Source: Terribium retamae
GTDB lineage: Bacteria > Pseudomonadota > Alphaproteobacteria > Rhizobiales > Rhizobiaceae
Length of the DNA: 64,000 nt
NCBI RefSeq assembly: GCF_022347545.1
Contig: NZ_JAKREW010000003.1
Coordinates: 1 to 64,000, forward strand
Reading direction: 5' to 3'
The notes below the pieces were generated by a model that made no database searches, was not told the DNA's origin, and saw only the letters and a list, made by a program, of their open reading frames with translations. Shown piece after piece: positions 1 to 8,621 of the stretch. A program made the position numbers and the translations under genes. Position 1 is the first letter of the stretch. Each line of letters opens with the position of its first letter.

Positions 1-112
1 GGGGGGCGGGCTCGGTGATCCTCGTGGCCGGGCGGCGTGGGGGGGTTTGGGCCCACACCGTTTAATTTTTTTTTAATTTTTTTTTTTAACCGGCGGGACT
101 TTGGGGGGGGCG
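1..112. other. Low-complexity, probably unreliable contig end
   Basis: The first ~110 bases hold runs of G, two long T tracts broken by AA, and another G run near the end. Nothing else in the window looks like this, and no gene or signal is recognisable. It reads like low-quality terminal assembly sequence rather than biology. Bases 113-273 become normal but contain no convincing gene; they form the leader of the antiporter gene that follows. Confidence 0.6.
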
Positions 113-273
113 TTTTCTTTTGGCGGCGCGCTATCCTCAAGAGCCAAGGGTCCTGGCGACGTTGTCGCTAAAGACGGGCTTTGCAATCGTCGCTATTATC
201 ACTGCAATGCTTGTGCCTGCAGTTCGCAAGAATCGAGGCGGCACAACGGCGACTCGAACATCCCGGCCTCTTC

Positions 274-1845
274 ATGCAGACCTTCGAATGGATCATTGTC
301 CTCCTGCTCGGCGCCGCGCTGCTCTCGGCACTGGCGCGTCGCCTTGGCGTGCCCTATCCGGCCTTTCTGGCCATCGGCGGTGCGTTGATCCCGTTCCTGC
401 CGAACAGTCCGGAATGGACACTCGATCCACATCTGGCGCTCACCCTGTTCGTAGCCCCGGTCCTGGTTGATTCCGCCTACGACACATCTTTGCGTGATCT
501 GCGGGACAACTGGATCCCGGTCGCGGGTCTCGTGTTGATGGCAGTGGGCTTGACGACGCTCACCGTGGCTTTGGCGGCGCGATGGCTGGTGCCGGATATG
601 TCCTGGGCCGTTGCAGTCGCGCTCGGCGCCATCGTGGCGCCGCCGGATGCAGCCGCGGCGACAGCCGTCATGCGGCAGGTCAAACTTCCGCACCGGCTGC
701 TGAAGATCCTCGAAGGCGAAAGCCTGCTCAACGACGCCAGCGCGCTGCTCCTTTACAAGCTGGCTGTCATGGCCGTGCTGGGCGGTGGGCTTTCGCTATC
801 GAGTGGGGCACCGGTCTTTCTGCTGACGGTTTTCGCGAGTGTTGCCGCGGGATACGTCCTGGCGCGCGTGCTCACGCCGGCAACACGTTTCGAGGACTTT
901 CCGACTTCGATCATCGTCCAGTTCGCCATGACATTCGGCATCTGGATCGCCGCCGAGGCGGTCGGCCTTTCGGGCATCCTGACCATCGTCGTCTATGCAA
1001 TGACGATCGCCAACACACGTGGGCCGAGCATGCCGGCCAGGCTGCGGGTGCCGGTTTATGCCGTGTGGGAGGCTGTGGTCTTCATCCTCAACGCCATGGC
1101 TTTTGTGTTGATCGGCATGCAGATCGGCCCGATCTGGGAACGGCTGACGCCCGATATGCGCGACAACTATGTGCTGTTCGCCGCGGCTATCCTTGCTGTC
1201 GTCATTCTCACGCGCTTTGCTTGGGTGATGAGCTACAACAAGCTGATCCGCTGGCGCATAGAGCGGTACGGCTTCCACCCGCCTCGGCCGATGGCGCGAC
1301 CGACGCGCGAGGGTGCGATCATGATCTCCTGGGCCGGCATGCGAGGCATCGTCACCCTTGCCGCCGCCTTTTCCATACCTGAGGTGCTGCGCGACGGTTC
1401 TCCTTTTCCCTATCGCGATCTGATCCTGTTCACGGCCTTCGCGGTGGTCTTTGGCACATTGGTATTGCAAGGACTGACGCTGAGGCCGCTGATCCTATGG
1501 CTGGGGCTTTCCGACAATGATCCCGTCGGACAGGAGGTGCGATATGCCCGCACCCAGGCTTACAAGGCTGCAGTCGCCTCCATTGGGGAGGATGACAGTC
1601 TTGCCGCCAAGCTGCTGCGTAAGGAATACGGCGCCATTGTCGAGCTGTGCGAGGTCGGCGGCGAGCCGTACCAGGCGGCCGGTATGCCGGGCGGTGCATT
1701 GCGTCTTCAAGCCATTGCCGCAGCCCGTGCCCGCGCAATCGAATTGAGGCGGACCTTCGTCATCGGTGACGACGCATACCATGTTCTGGAAGAGGAATTC
1801 GATTGGGCCGAACTCAGTGCTGTCGGTCGAGGCGAGCCGGCGTGA
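274..1845 (+). CDS. Na+/H+ antiporter, CPA1 family
   Basis: A 523-residue polytopic inner-membrane protein of the sodium/proton exchanger superfamily, exchanging cytoplasmic Na+ or K+ for protons. About a dozen hydrophobic segments fill residues 1-420. The family hallmark GESLLNDASALLLY, carrying the ion-binding Asn-Asp pair, is present after VAPPDAAAATAV, and a late helix reads SWAGMRGIVTLAAA. The hydrophilic C-terminal ~100 residues resemble the regulatory tail of YjcE-like antiporters. I start at MQTFEWIIVLLL because residues upstream in frame are not membrane-like; no strong ribosome site is visible. The 3' end overlaps the convergent TetR gene by 32 bp. Confidence 0.9.
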   Translation: MQTFEWIIVLLLGAALLSALARRLGVPYPAFLAIGGALIPFLPNSPEWTLDPHLALTLFVAPVLVDSAYDTSLRDLRDNWIPVAGLVLMAVGLTTLTVALAARWLVPDMSWAVAVALGAIVAPPDAAAATAVMRQVKLPHRLLKILEGESLLNDASALLLYKLAVMAVLGGGLSLSSGAPVFLLTVFASVAAGYVLARVLTPATRFEDFPTSIIVQFAMTFGIWIAAEAVGLSGILTIVVYAMTIANTRGPSMPARLRVPVYAVWEAVVFILNAMAFVLIGMQIGPIWERLTPDMRDNYVLFAAAILAVVILTRFAWVMSYNKLIRWRIERYGFHPPRPMARPTREGAIMISWAGMRGIVTLAAAFSIPEVLRDGSPFPYRDLILFTAFAVVFGTLVLQGLTLRPLILWLGLSDNDPVGQEVRYARTQAYKAAVASIGEDDSLAAKLLRKEYGAIVELCEVGGEPYQAAGMPGGALRLQAIAAARARAIELRRTFVIGDDAYHVLEEEFDWAELSAVGRGEPA

Positions 1846-2485
1846 TCCTGACGGAAGCACGCGAGACCATCCGATCCACCATCAGCGCTATATGAGCCTC
1901 GATCTCCTCGCGCAGATGCGCGCGGGCCACGCTGTCGCTGGTCACGAGGTAAAGATCGACCATGGTGCCGACAACGACGCTCAGGAAGCGCAACTGCACC
2001 GGTTCGACGCTTTGCTGGCTTGGGACATAGCGCGCGAGGAACGGCAGGAGCAGTTCCCCTGTTATACCGGTCTGACCGCCCCCTTGCTGGTCTGCTTCGA
2101 TAGGGCGGATCGATCGCATCGCAGCGAGCAGGCCGGTGTGGGCAGGAATAGACTCTGCGGCCTCCAGATAGTGTGACAGCAGAATGCCTGCAGCTTCTGC
2201 TGCGGTAAGGTCTGCGGGCAGCGCCTCCAGCTTGCTCGCGCATTGCGCGACGATGCGCTTCACCGTCGCTTCATACGCAGCAAGCAGCAGCGCTTCCCGG
2301 TCGATGAAATAGCGATAGATCGTACCCACCGCCGTACCGGTTTCTGCGGCAACGCGGGTTGTCGTTACGGCCTCATGCCCATCAACCGCGACTATCGCCT
2401 CCACCGCTGCAAGCAAAGCAGCGCGTGTCTTCAGCGCGCGGTCCTGGCGCGGTTCGACGGGTTTCGAGGGAGGTGGTCGCTCCAT
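1814..2485 (-). CDS. TetR/AcrR family transcriptional regulator
   Basis: A 223-residue repressor-type regulator. The N-terminal TetR helix-turn-helix is clear: a helix with ALKTRAALLAAVEAIV, then TTTRVAAETGTAVGTIYRYF, the standard recognition helix plus YRYF turn. The C-terminal ligand domain is not diagnostic. I start at MERPPPSKP; an upstream in-frame extension is AT-rich promoter-like DNA. It converges on and overlaps the antiporter by 32 bp, and is divergent from the beta-helix/cytochrome pair with an 84-bp gap, so that pair is a plausible target (inference). Confidence 0.85.
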   Translation of the reverse strand: MERPPPSKPVEPRQDRALKTRAALLAAVEAIVAVDGHEAVTTTRVAAETGTAVGTIYRYFIDREALLLAAYEATVKRIVAQCASKLEALPADLTAAEAAGILLSHYLEAAESIPAHTGLLAAMRSIRPIEADQQGGGQTGITGELLLPFLARYVPSQQSVEPVQLRFLSVVVGTMVDLYLVTSDSVARAHLREEIEAHIALMVDRMVSRASVRITPARLDRQH

Positions 2486-2569
2486 AAGTGAAACATTTTC
2501 ATCTTTATTGACAGCTGTCCAGCGCAAGCGCATTGTTTCGACATAGCGACGCTGCGCAGGGAGAGGGCG

Positions 2570-3805
2570 ATGCGTTTACTCTTGGCACGGGGTGCAGTTC
2601 TCGCGAGCGGGATCTGCTTGGGCGGTTTCGCCTCGGCTGCCGAACTTAAGGTGGAAGCCGGCGACGGTGCGGCCGAGAAGCTGGTCGAGGTGCTGATTTC
2701 GGCACAACCGGGCGACACGGTGGTGATCGGCGCGGGGCGCATCGAACTTACCGAAGGCCTGTCGCTCGACGTCGACGACGTAACCGTGAAGGGCGCGGGG
2801 CCCGATCAGACGGTGCTTTCGTTGAAAGGTCAGACAGGCTCGGGGGAGGGGCTTCTGGTCACGTCAAATCGCGTTGTCCTGGAGGACTTCGCTGTCGAGG
2901 ACGCCAAGGGCGATGGCGTGAAATCCAAGGGCTCCGACCAGATCACCTTCCGCAACCTGCGCGTCGAATGGACGAACGGGCCGAACGAAAAAAATGGTGC
3001 CTACGGCGTCTACCCGGTTTCTTCAAAGCATGTGCTGATCGACAAGGTGACCGTGCGAGGCGCTTCGGATGCCGGAATTTATGTCGGCCAGAGCGAGGAC
3101 GTCATCGTCCGGAATTCGAGGGCGGAATACAATGTCGCCGGCATCGAGATCGAGAACTCGATGCGCGCAGATGTCTACAAGAATGTCGCCACCCACAATA
3201 CCGGCGGCATCTTGATATTCGATCTTCCTAACCTGCCGGTGCAGGGTGGGCACGATATCCGCGTGTTCGACAATGACGTCGTTGACAATGATACCGCGAA
3301 TTTCGCCCCGAAGGGCAACACCGTGGCTATGGTTCCGAAAGGCACCGGCATCATGGTGATGGCGAACCGTAACGTTCATGTGTTTGGCAATCGCCTGTCC
3401 GGCAACGGCACGACGCATGTGCTCATCGGGGCTTATCCCAAGGACTACGACGACAAAAACTACATGTTCGTTCCGCGCGGCGTCTTCGTGCATGGCAACA
3501 CTTATGGCGAGGGCGGCAACGCGCCCGACGGCGAAGTGGGTAAGATGATCACGGATATTTCCGGCTCGCCCGTGCCGGATATCGTATGGGACGGGGTGAC
3601 GAGGATCCCTGAATATCTAAGCTGGGTTTCGGCCGAAAACCGAGTCTATGTAGACGAGGCGGAAGGCACCAGCTTCGTCAATCTGAAGATGCTCTCCCAG
3701 CTTCTGCTGCCCTGGGGCTGGTGGCCCGATACCGATATTGCGGACTACAAAGGAAGCCTCCCCGAGCCCCAAGCCGTCAAACTGCCACAGGATGGCGGGG
3801 CGTGA
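2570..3805 (+). CDS. Exported parallel beta-helix repeat protein (SO2929-like)
   Basis: A 411-residue protein with a Sec signal peptide (residues 1-23, cleavage after FASAA). The body is a right-handed parallel beta-helix: successive rungs carry V/I-x-N-x motifs such as ITFRNLRVE, VIVRNSRAEYN, ADVYKNVATHN and VHVFGNRLSGN. This is the pectate-lyase-like fold also used by carbohydrate-binding periplasmic proteins. It matches the family that neighbours SO2930-type cytochromes (TIGR03805/TIGR03806 pair, from memory). The stop codon overlaps the GTG start of the cytochrome gene by 4 bp, so the two are translationally coupled. Substrate unknown; periplasmic or outer-membrane-associated action is inferred. 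Confidence 0.85.
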   Translation: MRLLLARGAVLASGICLGGFASAAELKVEAGDGAAEKLVEVLISAQPGDTVVIGAGRIELTEGLSLDVDDVTVKGAGPDQTVLSLKGQTGSGEGLLVTSNRVVLEDFAVEDAKGDGVKSKGSDQITFRNLRVEWTNGPNEKNGAYGVYPVSSKHVLIDKVTVRGASDAGIYVGQSEDVIVRNSRAEYNVAGIEIENSMRADVYKNVATHNTGGILIFDLPNLPVQGGHDIRVFDNDVVDNDTANFAPKGNTVAMVPKGTGIMVMANRNVHVFGNRLSGNGTTHVLIGAYPKDYDDKNYMFVPRGVFVHGNTYGEGGNAPDGEVGKMITDISGSPVPDIVWDGVTRIPEYLSWVSAENRVYVDEAEGTSFVNLKMLSQLLLPWGWWPDTDIADYKGSLPEPQAVKLPQDGGA

Positions 3806-4863
3806 AGATTCGAGGGTCTGTCCGGTCGTTGATTGCGGCGGCGGCAGCCGTCATTTCGCTCGGCACTCCCGCTCAAGCCATCTCCGATACAGCCATTCTG
3901 GCCACGAAGCCGCCGAAGCAATTGTCGGAATTCGATTTCTTCGAAGACGCACAAAAGCAAATACCGGCAACGGGTGTCTTGCCATTTCGGTTGGCGACGC
4001 CGCTTTTCTCGGACGGTGCCGACAAGTTCCGTTTCGTCTATCTGCCGAAAGCACAGCCAGCGAAATACGATCCCGTCGAAGCTTTCGGCTTCCCTGTCGG
4101 AACAGCATTGATCAAGACTTTCGCCTTTCCCGCAGATCACCGAAAGCCAGGCGAGAAGCTGCGCTTGATCGAGACTCGCGTGCTCCTGCATCAAACGGAT
4201 GGCTGGCAGGCATGGGCCTATCTCTGGAACGACCAGCAGACAGATGCGACGCTGAAGATCGCCGGGGCCAAGGTCGGCATTTCAACCGTCGGAACCGATG
4301 GTGCACAGCTTTCCTTCGAATATTCCGTGCCCAACAAGAACCAGTGCAAGGCCTGCCACGCCTTCAACGGCAAAATCACGCCACTCGGGCCGAAGGCCCG
4401 TAACCTCAATACCGATTATGCCTATGCGAGCGGAAGTGAAAACCAGATCGCTCATTGGGCGGCTGCCGGTCTGCTCTCGGGGGTGCCAACTCCGGCCGAA
4501 GTGCCCGCGGCAGCCGACTGGCATGATGCGACGGCGCCGCTGGAAAAACGCGCGCGCACATGGCTCGATGTCAACTGCGCGCATTGCCATCGGGCTGAGG
4601 GGCCTGCCAGCAACACCGGGCTGTTCCTCACATTCAACGAGGATGTTCCGGTGCGATACGGCGTCATGAAGCGACCGGCAGCGGCAGGCCGGGGCTCAGG
4701 GGATCGTGAGTTCGATATCGTGCCAGGGAAGCCTGATCGTTCGATCCTGATCTATCGTGTGGAAAGCACGGTGCCGGGCATTATGATGCCCGAACTCGGG
4801 CGGCACATCGCGGACCGGGATGCGGTTAAGCTGTTGTCTGATTGGGTCGCTTCCCTGCGCTAG
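3802..4863 (+). CDS. Diheme c-type cytochrome, SO2930/HNE_0200 family
   Basis: A 353-residue exported protein that starts at a GTG inside the previous gene's stop (GTGA overlap). A signal peptide covers about residues 1-24 (ending TPAQA). Two heme c attachment sites are present, CKACH at residues 182-186 and CAHCH at 259-263. A late PGIMMPELG stretch could supply the axial methionine of the second heme. It is presumably periplasmic and carries electrons for, or caps, a reaction involving the upstream beta-helix protein. The physiological role of this two-gene family is not established to my knowledge. Nothing nearby suggests a terminal oxidase or dehydrogenase partner. Confidence 0.85.
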   Translation: MKIRGSVRSLIAAAAAVISLGTPAQAISDTAILATKPPKQLSEFDFFEDAQKQIPATGVLPFRLATPLFSDGADKFRFVYLPKAQPAKYDPVEAFGFPVGTALIKTFAFPADHRKPGEKLRLIETRVLLHQTDGWQAWAYLWNDQQTDATLKIAGAKVGISTVGTDGAQLSFEYSVPNKNQCKACHAFNGKITPLGPKARNLNTDYAYASGSENQIAHWAAAGLLSGVPTPAEVPAAADWHDATAPLEKRARTWLDVNCAHCHRAEGPASNTGLFLTFNEDVPVRYGVMKRPAAAGRGSGDREFDIVPGKPDRSILIYRVESTVPGIMMPELGRHIADRDAVKLLSDWVASLR

Positions 4864-4960
4864 TGCGCAGCCAATCTACCCTCGAAGCACGCCCATTTGA
4901 ACGTGTGCATCCTGCTCTCCGAAAGCCGATCCCGATCATCGGAAAACCGTAGCAGCCAAC

Positions 4961-4996
4961 AAAAAAGGGCCCTCGAACCCGACGGTTCGAGGGCCC
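4961..4996 (-). terminator. Rho-independent terminator for the small cysteine-repeat gene
   Basis: A perfect 13-bp stem (GGGCCCTCGAACC with its complement) around a 4-base loop, preceded on the + strand by six A, that is, followed by six U in the minus-strand transcript. It lies 14 bp past the stop of the minus-strand gene. Confidence 0.9.
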
Positions 4997-5010
4997 TGAC
5001 GTTCGATGGG

Positions 5011-5649
5011 TCAAGCCGCTTGATTGCCCTTCAGTCGCTTGCTGCACAGGCTGTAATAACCGCCGCCCTTCTGAATCCAGCGCAGTCCGTTCAGCGTGCC
5101 GGCTTCCTTGTTGGCGTGATACTGCTTGAGGCAGGAATGCATGCGTGCCTTTGCCGGCGTCTCGTTCTTGAAATCGGCGGCGATTTCAGTCGGGAACGTA
5201 ACCCCGGCTGGTGCTTCTGCCGGATTGGAGGTGGCTTTCGCTTCCTTCTTGTCCAGCGAATGGCCGCATTCCGCGGTTCGGTATTCGTCCCATCCGCGTC
5301 CGTTCAGCTGATCGTTGCGCTTGGCTTCCTGATAGCGTGCGCCACACTCCTTGAAGGAAACGAAGGCCTTTGTCGCTTTTGTGGCTGCTGCTGCGTCGCT
5401 CGTGTTGGCCACGGTAGCGCCAGTATCAGCTGACGCAGCATCGGCGTCTGCCGGCGCGCTGCTGTCAGCCGTAGCTGCGCCGCACTCCGCCTTGCGGAAG
5501 GCGGTCCAGTTCATTCCGTTCAGCGTGTCGGCCTCTTTCGCGGCCTGATACTTGGTGCTGCATTCTTTCATCGTCAGTGCACTGGCAGGCGCAGTGCTGA
5601 ATGAGAACATGATGGTCGCGGCAGTGGCCGCCAGATAGAGAACTCGCAT
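5011..5649 (-). CDS. Exported cysteine-repeat protein, short paralogue
   Basis: A 212-residue protein of unknown function with a signal peptide (residues 1-24, ending PASA). After it come two ~32-residue repeats with a Cys at each end: LTMKECSTKYQAAK...W..FRKAEC and VSFKECGARYQEAK...W..YRTAEC. A divergent C-terminal unit follows (KARMHSCLKQYHANK...WIQKGGGYYSLC). Repeats are separated by Ala/Asp/Thr-rich linkers. Each unit has two Cys about 27 residues apart, so one disulphide per unit in the periplasm is likely. I do not recognise a named family; PsiF was considered but its motif differs. Its larger paralogue lies directly upstream on the same strand, each gene with its own terminator. Confidence 0.8.
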   Translation of the reverse strand: MRVLYLAATAATIMFSFSTAPASALTMKECSTKYQAAKEADTLNGMNWTAFRKAECGAATADSSAPADADAASADTGATVANTSDAAAATKATKAFVSFKECGARYQEAKRNDQLNGRGWDEYRTAECGHSLDKKEAKATSNPAEAPAGVTFPTEIAADFKNETPAKARMHSCLKQYHANKEAGTLNGLRWIQKGGGYYSLCSKRLKGNQAA

Positions 5650-5731
5650 AAACCCCTCCGGTGAGTGCTAAATACTCTATCTGTATACTATTTGTTCTTT
5701 CTATGTTCCAGCAGATTCTGCAGCGGGGGAC

Positions 5732-5765
5732 AAAAAAGAATCGCGCAGACGAATCCGCGCGATTC
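5732..5765 (-). terminator. Rho-independent terminator for the large cysteine-repeat gene
   Basis: A 9-bp perfect stem (GAATCGCGC and complement) with a 10-base loop and six A on its left side, giving a U tract in the minus-strand transcript. It sits 31 bp past the stop of the larger paralogue and separates it from the smaller one. Confidence 0.8.
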
Positions 5766-5796
5766 CAAAATGCTTCGTCTTGGCGTGTGCCGTCGA

Positions 5797-6807
5797 TCAG
5801 CTCTTCAGACGGGCGTTGCAGAGGCTGTAGTACCCGCCGCCCTTCTGGATCCACTTCAGGCCGCCGAGTGCGTTGGCGTCCTTCGCAGCATAATATTGGT
5901 CAAGGCAGGTGTGCATGCGGGCCTTGCCCGGAGCTTCCGAGGAATACTTCCTCGAAATGACGTTCGGGAACTTGACGCCACTTGGAGCCTTCGCGGTCGG
6001 GGTTTCCGGCTCGTTGGTGTAGGTGGCTTCATCGGCGGCCGGCACGGTGTCGTCGTCATTGGCGCTGGCGCTGCAATTGGCCTTGCGGAAGTCATTCCAT
6101 TTCAGGCCACCCAGTGTGCCGCCGCTCTTGGCGGCCTGATATTTGGTCGAGCATTCGGCCATGGTCAGACCTTTGCCGCCGGCTGCATCGGCTGCCTTGG
6201 TCGACGCCTTGGTAGGCTTGGTCTCGATCGCAGCCGTGGCGCCAGGGCCGCACTCAGCTTTGCGGAAGTCGTTCCACTTCATACCGTTCAGCGTATCGGC
6301 CGCCTTGGCAGCCTGGTATTTGGCAGAGCATTCCTTGGCCGTAAGGCCCTTGGCGTCGTCATCGGCCGCTGCCGCGGCCTTGGTTTTCTTGGTCGTGTCA
6401 ATGGCTGCAGTGGCACCCGGGCCGCACTCCGCCTTGCGGAAGTCGTTCCACTTCATGCCGTTCAGCGTATCGGCCGCCTTGGCAGCCTGATACTTGGCCG
6501 AGCATTCCTTGGCTGTAAGGCCCTTGGCGTCGTCATCGGCCGCAGCCGCTGCCTTCTTGGCGGGCTTGCTGTCGTCCGTGCTCGCCTTCGCTTTCTTCGC
6601 CGGTTTGGTTTCTTCGGTGGCGCTGGCATCCGTACCGCACTGCGCCTTCCGGAACTGGTTCCAGGTCTGGCCGTTCAGCGTGCCGGCGTCCTTGGCCGCG
6701 TTATACTTGGTGCTGCACTCTGCCATCGTGAGCGCACTGGCCGGCTGGGCCAGGAACAATGTCACGACGGCAAGGCCCGTCAATGTAGCAAGTCGATCGA
6801 TGAGCAT
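5797..6807 (-). CDS. Exported cysteine-repeat protein, long paralogue
   Basis: A 336-residue secreted protein. The start at MLIDRLATLTG has a GGAG ribosome site, and the signal peptide ends QPASA. It contains four units of the form LT..ECS.KY.AAK, then TLNG..W..FRKA.C, plus a C-terminal capping unit ending WIQKGGGYYSLC. The caps are nearly identical in both paralogues. Linkers are Lys/Ala/Asp-rich. Repeats 2 and 3 are identical over the 32-residue core, and the DNA is close to identical, so this copy number grew recently. No enzyme motif is visible. Periplasmic scaffold, metal/thiol chemistry or envelope-binding roles are all possible; none is supported. Confidence 0.8.
   Translation of the reverse strand: MLIDRLATLTGLAVVTLFLAQPASALTMAECSTKYNAAKDAGTLNGQTWNQFRKAQCGTDASATEETKPAKKAKASTDDSKPAKKAAAAADDDAKGLTAKECSAKYQAAKAADTLNGMKWNDFRKAECGPGATAAIDTTKKTKAAAAADDDAKGLTAKECSAKYQAAKAADTLNGMKWNDFRKAECGPGATAAIETKPTKASTKAADAAGGKGLTMAECSTKYQAAKSGGTLGGLKWNDFRKANCSASANDDDTVPAADEATYTNEPETPTAKAPSGVKFPNVISRKYSSEAPGKARMHTCLDQYYAAKDANALGGLKWIQKGGGYYSLCNARLKS
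6236..6560 (-). repeat. In-frame 174-bp tandem duplication inside the long cysteine-repeat gene
   Basis: Two copies with a period of 174 bp (58 codons) encode cysteine-repeat units 2 and 3 and their Ala/Asp linker. The cores differ only at scattered, mostly synonymous positions. Divergence begins in the linker past ~6560. Confidence 0.85.
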
Positions 6808-7057
6808 AGCGTTCTCTCCGTTGTGCCACTCACAATCAATCCCATGCGAGCAATAGCGCGTAAGGCTTGCTTGCGCCAGCACGACAGCCGCATCTTCCGC
6901 CGTGCATTCGTGTGAGCATCGGAACCAATGCGACACATTTTTGGCGGGGCAATAAATTTCTAAGATTCATAACGTAGAATAACACAAAGTGATGGCTTGG
7001 CACGGGGCAGTTGTGGCATTAGCAGCCTTCGGGCAAACAGCCAGGGACTCATAGTAG

Positions 7058-8410
7058 ATGTCGGGACGTTATTTCGGAACGGATGGTATTCGCGGGCGCG
7101 CCAACAAGTTCCCGATGACTGCGGAAATCGCCATGAAGGTCGGCATGGCCGCCGGTCTCTCCTTCCAGCGTGGCAGTCATCGTCATCGTGTCGTGCTGGG
7201 CAAGGATACCCGGCTTTCCGGTTACATGATCGAAAATGCACTGGTCGCCGGTCTGTGTGCGGCAGGCATGGATGTCTTCCTGCTTGGCCCGATTCCGACG
7301 CCGGCGGTGGCGATGCTGGTCCGCTCGCTGCGCGCCGATATCGGCGTCATGATCTCGGCGTCGCACAACCCCTATTACGACAACGGCATCAAGCTGTTCG
7401 GCCCCGACGGCTACAAGCTTTCCGACGAGATCGAAGAGCGCATCGAAGCCATGCTCGACGAGGATGTCGAGATGGCGCTGGCCGATTCCGACAGTCTTGG
7501 CCGTGCCAAGCGTGTCGACGGCGTCCATGACCGCTACATCGAATTCGCCAAGCGGACCATGCCGCGCTCCATGTCGCTGTCCGGCCTGCGTATCGTCATC
7601 GATTGCGCCAACGGCGCCGGCTATAAGGTTGCGCCCGCCGCCCTTTGGGAATTGGGCGCCGACGTGGTCGCGATCAATGTCGAGCCGAACGGCTTCAACA
7701 TCAACAAGGAGTGCGGTTCCACCCATCCGGCGGAACTGCAGAAGAAGGTTCACGAAGTACGCGCCGACATCGGCATTGCGCTCGACGGCGATGCCGACCG
7801 CGTCGTCATCGTGGATGAGACCGGCACGATCGTTGACGGCGATCAGATCATGGCGCTGATCGCCGAATCCTGGCACCAGAACGGCCGTCTCGCCGGCGGC
7901 GGCGTCGTTTCCACCGTCATGTCCAACCTTGGCCTGGAACGTTTCCTGACCGATATGAAGCTGCAGCTTCACCGCACGAAGGTCGGCGACCGCTATGTCG
8001 TCGAGCATATGCGCGCGCATGGCTTGAATGTCGGCGGCGAACAATCTGGCCACATCGTGCTTTCCGATTTCTCGACCACCGGCGACGGTCTGGTTTCCGC
8101 GCTCCAGGTGCTTGCCTGCGTGAAGCGCCAGAACCGGCCGGTCAGCGAGCTGCTCAGGAAATTCGAGCCGGTGCCGCAGCTTTTGAAGAATGTCCGCTTC
8201 TCCGGCGGCAAGCCGCTCGAGGAAGCACCGGTCAAGGCCGCCATCGAAGAGGCGCAGAACAGGCTCGGCAAGAAGGGCCGGCTGGTCATTCGTCCGTCCG
8301 GTACGGAACCTCTCATCCGCGTCATGGCCGAAGGCGACGATCCCAAGCTGGTTGAAGAAGTCGTCAATGACATTGTCGGCGTGATTGCCGAAGTGCGCAG
8401 CGCCGCCTGA
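7058..8410 (+). CDS. glmM: Phosphoglucosamine mutase
   Basis: A 450-residue cytoplasmic alpha-D-phosphohexomutase that converts glucosamine-6-phosphate to glucosamine-1-phosphate for UDP-GlcNAc, peptidoglycan and lipid A synthesis. N-terminal GTDGIRG is diagnostic of GlmM. The catalytic phosphoserine lies in ISASHNP at Ser102, the same number as in the E. coli enzyme. The metal loop reads DGDADR and the phosphate-binding loop [12 protein letters not shown] near residue 415. Full length. In many rhizobia glmM follows ftsH, but here it stands alone, divergent from the cysteine-repeat gene, with its own strong terminator. Confidence 0.97.
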   Translation: MSGRYFGTDGIRGRANKFPMTAEIAMKVGMAAGLSFQRGSHRHRVVLGKDTRLSGYMIENALVAGLCAAGMDVFLLGPIPTPAVAMLVRSLRADIGVMISASHNPYYDNGIKLFGPDGYKLSDEIEERIEAMLDEDVEMALADSDSLGRAKRVDGVHDRYIEFAKRTMPRSMSLSGLRIVIDCANGAGYKVAPAALWELGADVVAINVEPNGFNINKECGSTHPAELQKKVHEVRADIGIALDGDADRVVIVDETGTIVDGDQIMALIAESWHQNGRLAGGGVVSTVMSNLGLERFLTDMKLQLHRTKVGDRYVVEHMRAHGLNVGGEQSGHIVLSDFSTTGDGLVSALQVLACVKRQNRPVSELLRKFEPVPQLLKNVRFSGGKPLEEAPVKAAIEEAQNRLGKKGRLVIRPSGTEPLIRVMAEGDDPKLVEEVVNDIVGVIAEVRSAA

Positions 8411-8436
8411 AGCTTACCCGCCATCGCAGATCTGAA

Positions 8437-8471
8437 CGCAAGGCCCGCTTTTGCGGGCCTTGCGCTTTTTT
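8437..8471 (+). terminator. Rho-independent terminator of glmM
   Basis: A 12-bp perfect stem (CGCAAGGCCCGC and complement) around TTTT, followed by C and a run of T. It lies 27 bp after the glmM stop. Confidence 0.93.
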
Positions 8472-8621
8472 CGGGCGAAGTTGTGAGCAGCATCTCCAGA
8501 CAATTCTAAGCAATTATAGTTAACTGATACGGTTAAACGCCTTTTAACCTTTGCAATTCATTATCCACACCCGAGGTCAATCATGTTCGGGCACGAACCC
8601 GACGTCTCAAGGGTGACAAGG

